This document shows, piece after piece, positions 56,647 through 64,000 of a DNA stretch of 64,000 nucleotides. The position numbers and the translations under genes are program-made. Each line of letters begins with the position of its first letter. Position 1 is the stretch's first letter. The DNA comes from Stratiformator vulcanicus (lineage in GTDB: Bacteria; Planctomycetota; Planctomycetia; Planctomycetales; Planctomycetaceae), in the NCBI RefSeq assembly GCF_007744515.1, contig NZ_CP036268.1:3518712-3582711 (forward strand). The letters run 5' to 3'. The notes under the pieces are model-generated. The model did not search any database, was not told where the DNA came from, and was given only the letters and a program-made list of their open reading frames with translations.

Positions 56647-59373
56647 TCAGTCGCGGCGGAGACGATCGGGATCGACCGTCTGTCGCTCCGACGTCACTCG
56701 GACGATCGAAACGATCAGTCCCAATAAGACCGCCGGCAGAGGCGGAGCCAGAATCGCGACCAACCAGAACAGTTCTTCAGTCTTGCGAATATCGCGGAGA
56801 GTCTTTGCCTGCAGCTTTTCGTTTTCGCGTTTGGCATCCCGCCGGGCGTTCTCTTCAAAAACTTCCATTTTCAATTGCTCTTCCGAGGCCAGCAGAGCCA
56901 GTTGCTGCTGCTTCTGTCGCGGATCGAGGTCGTCATCCTGTTCGACCAACTCTTTCCGCTTCGCGAAGGTCTCGCGGCGTTCCTCGAGCTGCTCATCGAG
57001 TTCGCTCTCGACGCGCTCCTTGTTCTGTTGCAGGTCGTCGTAGAACGTCGCGGTGCGATCTTCAACTTTCGTCAACGTTCGTTGCTTGGCTCGCCGCGAG
57101 CGAACGGCCACGAACTCGTCCTGTCCGGCCAGAATGTCGACCGCATTGAGCACAAACGAGACGTTGTCGAATTCGAACGCCGACTCTTGCAGACGCATTT
57201 GGAAGAACCAATCGGCCACGCAATCGGCATCGGCCACGAAGATGACATTGGGGCCCTCTTCGCCTTCGGCCGGTTGAATGTGAGCCGCTATTGCGTGGAC
57301 GTCGCCATCCATCACGTACGTGACATCCTGCTTGAGGCGCTGTGCCGGCTGAAAAGTGAAGGGATTAAACGAGCTTTCGAATAAGTCTTCCCACTGCAGA
57401 AGACCCGAGTTCGCGCCGCTGACAAGCAGCGGCGTAAATTGATGCTCGGCTCCTTTCGTGTTTTGCACTTCGCCGGGGTAGGCGACAAGCACTTCTTCAA
57501 GCCCCGTCGTGGCCGGGCTGTCGTCCGAAAGGGCCGCGGGGTTCTCCCGCCGGTTCTTCACGAACACATACTCGAGCGGGATCCGCGTGCCGAATTCGGG
57601 GTGCGGGTTATAGCGATCCCACAGAATCGAGTCGTGAGTCCACGACAATTTCAGGGTCCGCATCAGCGTCGCGAGCGTCCCGTCGTCCGCCTTCGGCTCC
57701 GGTGGTTGCTGCTGTCGATTAAACGGCCCCCCGGGCGTCGGCTTACTGAGCCGCGGAGCGACGGTCACAAATCCGCCGCCATTTAATGTCATCGGGAACG
57801 GGTCATCGAACACCAACACCGGTTTGCCCGATTTCACGTAGGTGACGAAATTGTCCATCTGCGGCTGCGTCAGCGATGACGGCATCACGGCCATCAAAAC
57901 GTCGTACTTTTCTTCGTCGATTTCGGCATCGGGCGAGACCGCCTCGACGTTGTATTGGAGCTTTAGCTCTTCGACGATCTGCCATTCGTTTTGGCCACCG
58001 ATCACGCCCGCGTCGGTCTCCAGCACCCCGACCGTGAGCCGCTCCTTATTCGCGACGGTGCCAAGGGTCCGGGTCAGTTCATATTCGAGTTTCGAACCCG
58101 GACCGACCCGCGAAATCGTTTCCTCATCGTACGGACTGGTGAAGAACACGCCGAGATAAATGTCCTCTTCGGTCTGACGCCCGTCACGTTCCGAGACGAC
58201 CCGCTGCGGTTCGATCCCGAGCTGTTCGGCCTCTTCCACTTCAGCGCTGAAGGGCTCGACGCTCACAAACCGCACGTCGACCTTCTGGCCGCCCAATTGA
58301 TCGTACTGCCGCAGCAACCCGAGTAACCGCTTGCGGACCGGTACGAATTCGCGCGGGACTTCTTCGCTGACGAATGCCTGAATCTGCACCGGTTGATTCG
58401 GATCAATCTCGTCGAGCAGCGACCGTGTCGCATCGGTCAGCGTGTAGAGCCGCTCACCCGTCAAATCAGCACGCATCGTGCCGTAGTTGGCAAGCACATT
58501 GAGCGCCACAAGAATCGTCGCCAGTGAGACCGCCCTGAGCGTGTACTGCACCCCCATCAACGCCGAGACGTCGGCCGCCCAATGCCGCCGGCGGATCACA
58601 ATGTAGTTCAGATACAGCGTGAAGACGCACAGCGAGGCGAAGTAGAACATCCCATCGGCGGGAATGACGCCGAGCGTGAAGTCACGCAGATTTTCAGAAA
58701 CACTCAGCGCCGTCAGGGCTTCCTGCGGCAATTCGAACAGCCCGAAGAAGGAGCGCGGCGCCGCGGCGATAAAGACTGGAATCGCACACACGACCGCCCC
58801 GAGCACGAACGCCACCGTTGTGCTGCCGGTGATGGCACTCATCAACATGCCCGCGCCGAGCAGCCCGGCCCCGGCAAACCAGTAGCCGAGATAGGTCGTA
58901 CCGAGGGCTCCCCAATCGGGATTGCCGATCCACTCCAGAAACAGCAGGTCGGTCACCGAGAACGCCAGCACGGCCGTGTAGACCGAGAGCACCGAGAGAT
59001 ACTTGCCGATCAAAATGTCGAAATCGGAGGCCGGAAGCGTGAAGAGAAGTTCCTCCGTGCCGAGCTTCCGCTCATCGGCCCAGGCCGCCATCGTGATCGC
59101 GGGCACGAGGAATAAGAGCAGGATCGGGAAGACCTCGCTGAGTTGATCGAGGTTGGCGAGATTGTCCGTGAAGAATCGCTGGCTGAACGCCAATAGCGAA
59201 GCCGCGACCACGAACACCACGATGAACAGGTAGCCGATCACTCCGGAGAAGTACGACGCGACGTTGCGGCGGTAAACTGCCCGAAGCGTCGGGCTGCTGA
59301 CAAATCGCCACAGCGCGACAGCGAAGGGAAGTAGTGCCGCCAGAAATACGAGCAGTCCGATCGCGCTTTGCAT
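56647..59373 (-). CDS. fused ABC permease and GldG-like protein
   Basis: A 908-residue protein. The first 280 residues are an ABC-2-type permease with about six helices (NVASYFSGVIGYLFIVVFV, WADERKLGTEELLFTLP). A GldG-like extracytoplasmic domain covers about 300-770 (RADLTGERLYTLTDATRSLLDEID, KPVLVFDDPFP, FVADADCVADWFF). Then come a coiled coil (810-865) and a last helix. It is the fusion of GldF and GldG, which are two proteins in Bacteroidetes. The ATPase is upstream and the DUF4340 protein downstream. The exported substrate is unknown. Confidence 0.9.
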   Translation of the reverse strand: MQSAIGLLVFLAALLPFAVALWRFVSSPTLRAVYRRNVASYFSGVIGYLFIVVFVVAASLLAFSQRFFTDNLANLDQLSEVFPILLLFLVPAITMAAWADERKLGTEELLFTLPASDFDILIGKYLSVLSVYTAVLAFSVTDLLFLEWIGNPDWGALGTTYLGYWFAGAGLLGAGMLMSAITGSTTVAFVLGAVVCAIPVFIAAAPRSFFGLFELPQEALTALSVSENLRDFTLGVIPADGMFYFASLCVFTLYLNYIVIRRRHWAADVSALMGVQYTLRAVSLATILVALNVLANYGTMRADLTGERLYTLTDATRSLLDEIDPNQPVQIQAFVSEEVPREFVPVRKRLLGLLRQYDQLGGQKVDVRFVSVEPFSAEVEEAEQLGIEPQRVVSERDGRQTEEDIYLGVFFTSPYDEETISRVGPGSKLEYELTRTLGTVANKERLTVGVLETDAGVIGGQNEWQIVEELKLQYNVEAVSPDAEIDEEKYDVLMAVMPSSLTQPQMDNFVTYVKSGKPVLVFDDPFPMTLNGGGFVTVAPRLSKPTPGGPFNRQQQPPEPKADDGTLATLMRTLKLSWTHDSILWDRYNPHPEFGTRIPLEYVFVKNRRENPAALSDDSPATTGLEEVLVAYPGEVQNTKGAEHQFTPLLVSGANSGLLQWEDLFESSFNPFTFQPAQRLKQDVTYVMDGDVHAIAAHIQPAEGEEGPNVIFVADADCVADWFFQMRLQESAFEFDNVSFVLNAVDILAGQDEFVAVRSRRAKQRTLTKVEDRTATFYDDLQQNKERVESELDEQLEERRETFAKRKELVEQDDDLDPRQKQQQLALLASEEQLKMEVFEENARRDAKRENEKLQAKTLRDIRKTEELFWLVAILAPPLPAVLLGLIVSIVRVTSERQTVDPDRLRRD

Positions 59374-59544
59374 CTGTATTCGCTACTCCTGTGCTGCGAG
59401 TCGAGATCCGAATGTGTGACGGTCTCGAGTCACAAACTTCCGATTGAAAACGACAAAATCAAAGACGACAACTCGGAGGGACCGTTCTGCAGGTGGTCGG
59501 AGCCTCACTACTGCCATGCGATTGGCAATCGCGGAGCGATCTGC

Positions 59545-60321
59545 TTAGGCCGACATCGCCGGCTCGCCGACCGTCAACTCGCGGAATCGGCTCTCCATCT
59601 CCGCGTCAGTTGTCCCCATCTCTGCGACCGCGCCATCAAAGACGATTTCGCCCTTGTTGATCAGAATGACGCGATCGCACATCGCCTGCACCTCTCGCAA
59701 AATGTGCGTCGACAGCAGGACCGTCTTCGTTTCGCGAAGTTGATGCACGAGATCGCGGACCCCGTGCACTTGATTGGGATCGAGCCCTCCGGTCGGTTCA
59801 TCGAGGATCAGCACTTCGGGATCGTGTATCAATGCCTGCGCCATGCCGACCCGCTGGCAAAAACCGCGCGACAGTTTCGAAATCGGCTTCCGCCACACGC
59901 TGCCGAGCGAACAGGTTTCGATCACGAAATCGAGTCGCGACGATAACGTCCCGCCCGACAACCCCCGGGCCGTTCCGGCATATCGAAGCAGCCCGTTGGG
60001 CGTCATCTCTGCGTAAAGCGGACCGCTCTCCGGCAGATAGCCGAGCGTCCGGGCCGCTTCGATCCGATGGTGAGCGACGTCAAATCCGCCGATCGAAGCG
60101 GAGCCTTCACTCGGCGCTAAAAAGCCGGTCAGCATTTTCATCGTGGTCGACTTGCCGGCACCGTTCGGCCCGAGAAACGCCGCGACCTGGCCTTGAGGAA
60201 CAGAGAACGAGACGTTCCGCGCCGCCACGAACGAGCCGTAAAATTTCGACAAGCCGTTTGCCGAAATCATGGGAGTCCCGGCGTCACCGCCGGTCTCAGA
60301 TGTTGCATCGGCTTCCTGCAT
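59545..60321 (-). CDS. GldA-type ABC transporter ATP-binding protein
   Basis: A 258-residue ABC ATPase. It shows Walker A GPNGAGKS at 51-58, an LSRGFCQRVG signature (where most ABC proteins have LSGGQ), Walker B VLILDEPTGGLDPNQ and the H-loop LLSTHIL. The signature form and LGYLPESGPLYAEMT resemble GldA and related ABC-2 exporters. It pairs with the permease-GldG fusion encoded downstream. The ATG at 60321 (MQEADATSE) is chosen; MISANGL at 60270 is an alternative that starts at the ABC fold itself. The upstream frame to 60402 is unlikely. Confidence 0.9.
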   Translation of the reverse strand: MQEADATSETGGDAGTPMISANGLSKFYGSFVAARNVSFSVPQGQVAAFLGPNGAGKSTTMKMLTGFLAPSEGSASIGGFDVAHHRIEAARTLGYLPESGPLYAEMTPNGLLRYAGTARGLSGGTLSSRLDFVIETCSLGSVWRKPISKLSRGFCQRVGMAQALIHDPEVLILDEPTGGLDPNQVHGVRDLVHQLRETKTVLLSTHILREVQAMCDRVILINKGEIVFDGAVAEMGTTDAEMESRFRELTVGEPAMSA

Positions 60322-60772
60322 GGGCGAACCCTCCCCATCTATTTGAAGAACGCGTGTGTCGACGCACCGGAGAGTGTCAAATCGATCAGACGCAACTTTC
60401 ATTCGAATTACGTCGTGCTTTCGCGTCGGTCGACATTCTCATCTGCCTTCGTCACCCGCTATCACGGACTCTCGCAAAGCACCAAATTGCTCAACAATGT
60501 CTCATTGAGCGGTCTGACGAATCCGGCGTCAGTCGAAATTTGTCGCAGACCGCTCTGACGAGAGTTACGTTCGGACCACTCCGCGGCGTTGGAATTTGCG
60601 CGGGAATCGCGGCAAAAGCAAGCCAGCCGTACAGGAACGACGTTACGAGGCGACGGCCGAATTGCAGCACCGATCGCGACCGGCGAAACGGATTCACGCT
60701 TTCGCCGCTAACGGCAATGACGATGCCTCAGTGCGAAATAGTGAGTCCGGCGACCTCGCCCGAAATCCCGCT
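60322..60772. other. 451-bp gap, no gene seen
   Basis: Frames here are Arg/Ser-rich or shadows of the neighbours. I see no strong stem or tandem repeat. The promoter of the Gld-type operon presumably lies here. Confidence 0.4.
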
Positions 60773-63466
60773 CTACCGCTGTTGCCGGGCCGCCTCGTTC
60801 CATTGAACGTCGTATTTCTCGGCCAGATCGGCCTGCCAGCGGACCATCAGATTCTGGCGTTCACTCCGAAGGATTCCGGCGTACGGCGACATGAACTGGA
60901 AGAAGTTCTCGTTCATGAATTCCTGCCGCAACGCTTCCATGTCACCCGCATTGTTGGGTGACCGATCGAGGACTTTAACCACGTAATAGGTCGATCGATC
61001 CAGACTCGGAGCCGATCCGATTTCACCGTCGCCCAGTTCTTCAAAGACGGTATCCATAAAGTCGGGGCCGACAGGTTCGAGGCCCGGCACCTGTGAGGGT
61101 TCGAGCACCGGCAAGTTCAATCCGAACGTCGGCGCCGTCGACTGTCGCAACCAGGTGAACGGCGGCGTCGTGCGAACGGTGAGTGCTTCACCTTCCTTGT
61201 CGCCGGTCACCGTCATCGGACCGGAATCGGTGGCCAACGCTTCTTCAAGGCTCTCTTTGCCCGACTCACGTGCCGCCTCCGCAACGGCCTCGGCACGTTC
61301 TCTTGCCAACTCGGACGATTTCACGGCGTACCACGCTTCGGTGACCTGCTCGACGATGCCCTCCTCATCGTAATCCGGAACATAAGCATCCCGATCATCG
61401 AGCTTCCAAAAAGCGAATCGGCTCCCCTCGGTCGGATCTTCAGCAACTTGAGTAATCAGAATCCGAACGCCACCGTCGGGTCGATCCTGAAACACCTGAG
61501 TGGCCACGTTATTGAGATTACGCCCGAACGGATCGCTTTGAGACTGAGGGTCGACGGCCAACCCGATCGGGTATTCCTCCGACTCGACGAGATCACGGAA
61601 GGTGACCAATTTGGTGGTCGCGAAGTTCAAGTTTTGCTCGGTAGCATACTCGCGGAGTTTCCGCACGGCTTCACGTGCCGCCTGATCCCACGCCTCCTTC
61701 GCAGCCGCCTTCACGTCGGGATCTTCGGCATCGAGTTCGCCGATGCTCACGTCCGCGAACGTGTTGTCCGTGATCGCCTTCATCTGTTTTTCGGCGGCCT
61801 CGATCTTTTCATCCAGAACCTCAAATGCCCGCTCCCGTTTCAGCGATTTGCGAATCTCCTCACGAAGCTCTTCATTCAATTCACGGAACTTCGGAACGTC
61901 CTTCGGTTCGATTTTCATTTCAGAACCGGACTCATCTCCCTTTTCTTCGTCCGATTTCTCATCGCCCGACTCTTCATCTGACGTGTTTTCGTCGGAGCCC
62001 TCATCGGCAGACGCCGGCTCTTCGCCAGTGTCGGCCTCCAGCGGCTCGGCTGAATCCGGATCGTCCTGCAGGAATGCGAACCCATTGAAGCTCTGCAGTG
62101 GAAGCGATGACTGCGCATCGCTCTCCTCCGCATCGCCCGCCTCCTCGTCTGCTTCTGGGCTCTCACCGTCCCCGCTCTCGCCGTCCCCGCTGGCTGCATC
62201 GGACGGATCAGCCTCACCGGAATCAGTTTCGTCCGACTCCGAAGAGCTCGGCGCGCCTTCGCTGCTCTCCGGCGTTTCGGTCGACTCCTCCGCAGCGTCC
62301 TGTCCGGTTTGTTCTTCGGCTTCGGCCGGCCGACCGGCCTCGGCGGGCGGTGCGGTCACTGTGTCAGAGCCGCTGCCGGTTCCGCCGGTTCCGAACGGAT
62401 CGAAAGCCGGGCCATCGAGCGACGGAATCGTCAGATCCTTAAGTAGGTCCGACTCTTCGCGACCGAATGCCGGGTTGCGGAAGAGCGTTTCCTTGTTCTC
62501 TTCATAAAACGCTTTGACTTCCTTCTCGGTCGGTGCTTCGACTTGATCGAGCGCGGTGAGGTAGTCGGCTTCCAGATAAACGAGTTGAACCTTGCGATCC
62601 TGACGAAAACCGGGTTCGCCGGGTCCGAGCTGTCCCGGACGGGCGGCCCGATACTGCTCGAAGAATTGTCGCAGTTCTTCCTCCGTCGGCTCCGGAACGT
62701 CATCGCGAAACGCGGCGGCCGGGAGTTCAGCGATCGCCAACGACTCCCGAACGTTCGCCCGTTTGAACAACGTCCACAGTTCGCCCGGAGTAGGAGAAAC
62801 CGACGGGCTGAGCACATAGGCCGCCCAGCGAGCCCGCAATTCCGAACGGAGTGCGTCGAAGACTTCGCTTTCGGCCGCACGCGTTGCCTTGAGCGCTTTG
62901 CGATAACCGTCCGACGTTAAATCGTTTTGCGTGGCCTCTTTGATGAAATCGAGGACGGCCCGGTCGTCGACCTGAATCCCGAGCCGCTCCGCTTCTTTGG
63001 TCAACAAAAAGTGATTCAGCATCGCGTCGGGCGTCGGCTCGCCGAACTGCTGCATCCGTGTCCGAGGTTCTTCGCCCGACTCCTCAATCGCCTGACGCTG
63101 CGCTGAGATCAGAAAGGCGTTTGCGAGGGAGCGTTGTCGGCCGAGCCGATCCATTTCGTTGAAGGTCAGGCTGCCCGCATTGGTCGATGCGACGACTTGG
63201 CCCGGATTCAGGTACGGCATGAAGATGCCGATCGAAGCCCCCAGAATCGCTCCCACTGTGCCGATCGCGGCCCCCTCCCAGCCACTCTTGCCACTCAGAA
63301 ACCAAAGCGCGGCCCCCAGCATCAGGGCGGCCACGAGCGGCATCATGTTCCCGATCGTGCTCGGATCGGAGAAGCCGAACACGACAAAGGCGAACATCGA
63401 CAGCCCGATCAGAGGGACCATCAACGTCTTGGTGTTTTTCCGAAAAATATCGAACGGAGAGGACAT
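60773..63466 (-). CDS. SurA/PpiD-like membrane chaperone with acidic insert
   Basis: An 897-residue protein. Two or three helices lie at the N-terminus (about 15-110: NTKTLMVPLIGLSMFAFVVFGF and neighbours). A SurA-N-like region follows, with VVASTNAGSLTFNEMDRLG, LLTKEAERLGIQVDDRAVLDFI and YRAARPGQLG. An acid-rich (Asp/Glu/Ser) insert of about 150 residues sits in the middle. A C-terminal region follows with FWKLDDRDAYVPDYDEE and VTEAWYAVKSSELARERAEAVA, as in PpiD. A clear PPIase active site is not obvious, so foldase activity is uncertain. The ATG at 63466 (MSSPFDIFRKN) is chosen over 63541. It is divergent from topA. Confidence 0.8.
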   Translation of the reverse strand: MSSPFDIFRKNTKTLMVPLIGLSMFAFVVFGFSDPSTIGNMMPLVAALMLGAALWFLSGKSGWEGAAIGTVGAILGASIGIFMPYLNPGQVVASTNAGSLTFNEMDRLGRQRSLANAFLISAQRQAIEESGEEPRTRMQQFGEPTPDAMLNHFLLTKEAERLGIQVDDRAVLDFIKEATQNDLTSDGYRKALKATRAAESEVFDALRSELRARWAAYVLSPSVSPTPGELWTLFKRANVRESLAIAELPAAAFRDDVPEPTEEELRQFFEQYRAARPGQLGPGEPGFRQDRKVQLVYLEADYLTALDQVEAPTEKEVKAFYEENKETLFRNPAFGREESDLLKDLTIPSLDGPAFDPFGTGGTGSGSDTVTAPPAEAGRPAEAEEQTGQDAAEESTETPESSEGAPSSSESDETDSGEADPSDAASGDGESGDGESPEADEEAGDAEESDAQSSLPLQSFNGFAFLQDDPDSAEPLEADTGEEPASADEGSDENTSDEESGDEKSDEEKGDESGSEMKIEPKDVPKFRELNEELREEIRKSLKRERAFEVLDEKIEAAEKQMKAITDNTFADVSIGELDAEDPDVKAAAKEAWDQAAREAVRKLREYATEQNLNFATTKLVTFRDLVESEEYPIGLAVDPQSQSDPFGRNLNNVATQVFQDRPDGGVRILITQVAEDPTEGSRFAFWKLDDRDAYVPDYDEEGIVEQVTEAWYAVKSSELARERAEAVAEAARESGKESLEEALATDSGPMTVTGDKEGEALTVRTTPPFTWLRQSTAPTFGLNLPVLEPSQVPGLEPVGPDFMDTVFEELGDGEIGSAPSLDRSTYYVVKVLDRSPNNAGDMEALRQEFMNENFFQFMSPYAGILRSERQNLMVRWQADLAEKYDVQWNEAARQQR

Positions 63467-63665
63467 CGGTGTCGACTCGACTGGACGGGACGAAAGTGGG
63501 CTCCGGCGACCGGGGCCCTTGACAGGTTGCGCAGCGATCATTTAAGCATGCCCGTCTTGCGACGGCCTGCGCGGCCGCATTCTAACGCTGCGTACACAAC
63601 AGGCAAAGCTCGCCGGACGGGTCGTCCGGTCGCTCTCACGTCACCCCCCGACTGGACTTCGATCC

Positions 63666-64000
63666 GTGGTTGCCAAGGCGAAGAAGACGCTTGTTATCGT
63701 GGAATCGCCTGCCAAGGCGAAAAAGATTCAAAGCTTTCTCGGTCCGGGATACGAAGTTCTCGCCAGTTACGGGCACGTCCGTGACCTGCCGTCGAAGGCC
63801 GCCGAGATTCCCGAGAAGTTCAAAAAAGAGGCCTGGTCGAACCTCGGGGTCAACGTCGAGCAGGATTACGAACCCCTCTACGTGATCCCCAAGGACAAGA
63901 AAGATCGCGTCAAACAACTCAGAGATTCGCTCAAAAACGCGGACGAACTGCTCATCGCGACGGACGAAGACCGCGAGGGTGAGAGCATCGGCTGGCACCT
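63666..64000 (+). CDS. topA: DNA topoisomerase I, 5' part (runs off the window)
   Basis: The first 111 residues of TopA: a GTG start at 63666, then [20 protein letters not shown], the TOPRIM opening with its conserved Glu, [14 protein letters not shown], and [18 protein letters not shown] with the metal-binding DxDxE. It relaxes negative supercoils. The rest lies beyond the window. The 199-bp gap to the divergent SurA/PpiD-like gene presumably holds both promoters. Confidence 0.96.
   Translation, partial: MVAKAKKTLVIVESPAKAKKIQSFLGPGYEVLASYGHVRDLPSKAAEIPEKFKKEAWSNLGVNVEQDYEPLYVIPKDKKDRVKQLRDSLKNADELLIATDEDREGESIGWH

Overview
This window looks like a chromosomal segment of a planctomycete (Planctomycetota, probably Planctomycetales). 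I infer this from gene content, not from a marker gene: a Ser/Thr kinase with a distal EF-hand pair, a DUF1570 zincin-like protein, a GldA / fused GldF-GldG / DUF4340 ABC set, FG-GAP and PD40 propellers, an orphan mraZ, a divergent mreBCD set, many acid-rich low-complexity proteins and short inverted repeats in the gaps. I see no rRNA, tRNA, CRISPR array, complete insertion sequence or prophage.

Layout. 0-7.9 kb: DUF2461 protein, corA, a photolyase-like protein with its FAD domain first, a PcfJ-like protein, the EF-hand kinase and a DUF1223 protein. 7.9-16.3 kb is one long minus-strand run: lolC/E-type permease, lolD, acnA, a small winged-helix protein, a TIR protein, a Uma2 nuclease and an FG-GAP protein. 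16.4-22.9 kb: lysS with a 270-residue extra C-terminal region, a BrnT/XRE pair, a PD-(D/E)XK nuclease with a TOPRIM-like partner, a TIM-barrel isomerase, Trm112 and UspA. 23-31 kb: CPBP protease, an HpnN-type RND exporter, a PD40 propeller and cydAB. 31-37.2 kb: mnmA and mreB-mreC-mreD-pbp2. 37.5-42.5 kb: a coiled-coil membrane operon with a 49-residue protein that closes it, then a STAS protein and a GspE/PilB-type ATPase. 42.8-50 kb: mraZ, DUF1570 protein, UvrD-type helicase, DapA-like protein, repeat-rich gaps. 50-64 kb: tmk-mtaB, a disordered Arg/Asp/Ser protein, a thioredoxin-like protein, the Gld-type ABC set, a SurA/PpiD-like protein and the 5' part of topA.

The strongest observations are these. 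The PBP2 homologue has lost all three transpeptidase motifs while keeping the surrounding sequence, and it sits with an MreB that has lost its phosphate-2 aspartate. Lysyl-tRNA synthetase carries a 270-residue lower-GC C-terminal region of a different character. There are two candidate two-gene defence modules (wHTH+TIR, nuclease+TOPRIM-like). An orphan mraZ keeps GTGGG operator boxes 10 bp apart. Several families of paired-hairpin (REPIN/MITE-like) elements occur, including two 126-bp copies of one family, and three loci carry 7-bp tandem repeats. Functions are assigned by reading motifs; no database search was run.
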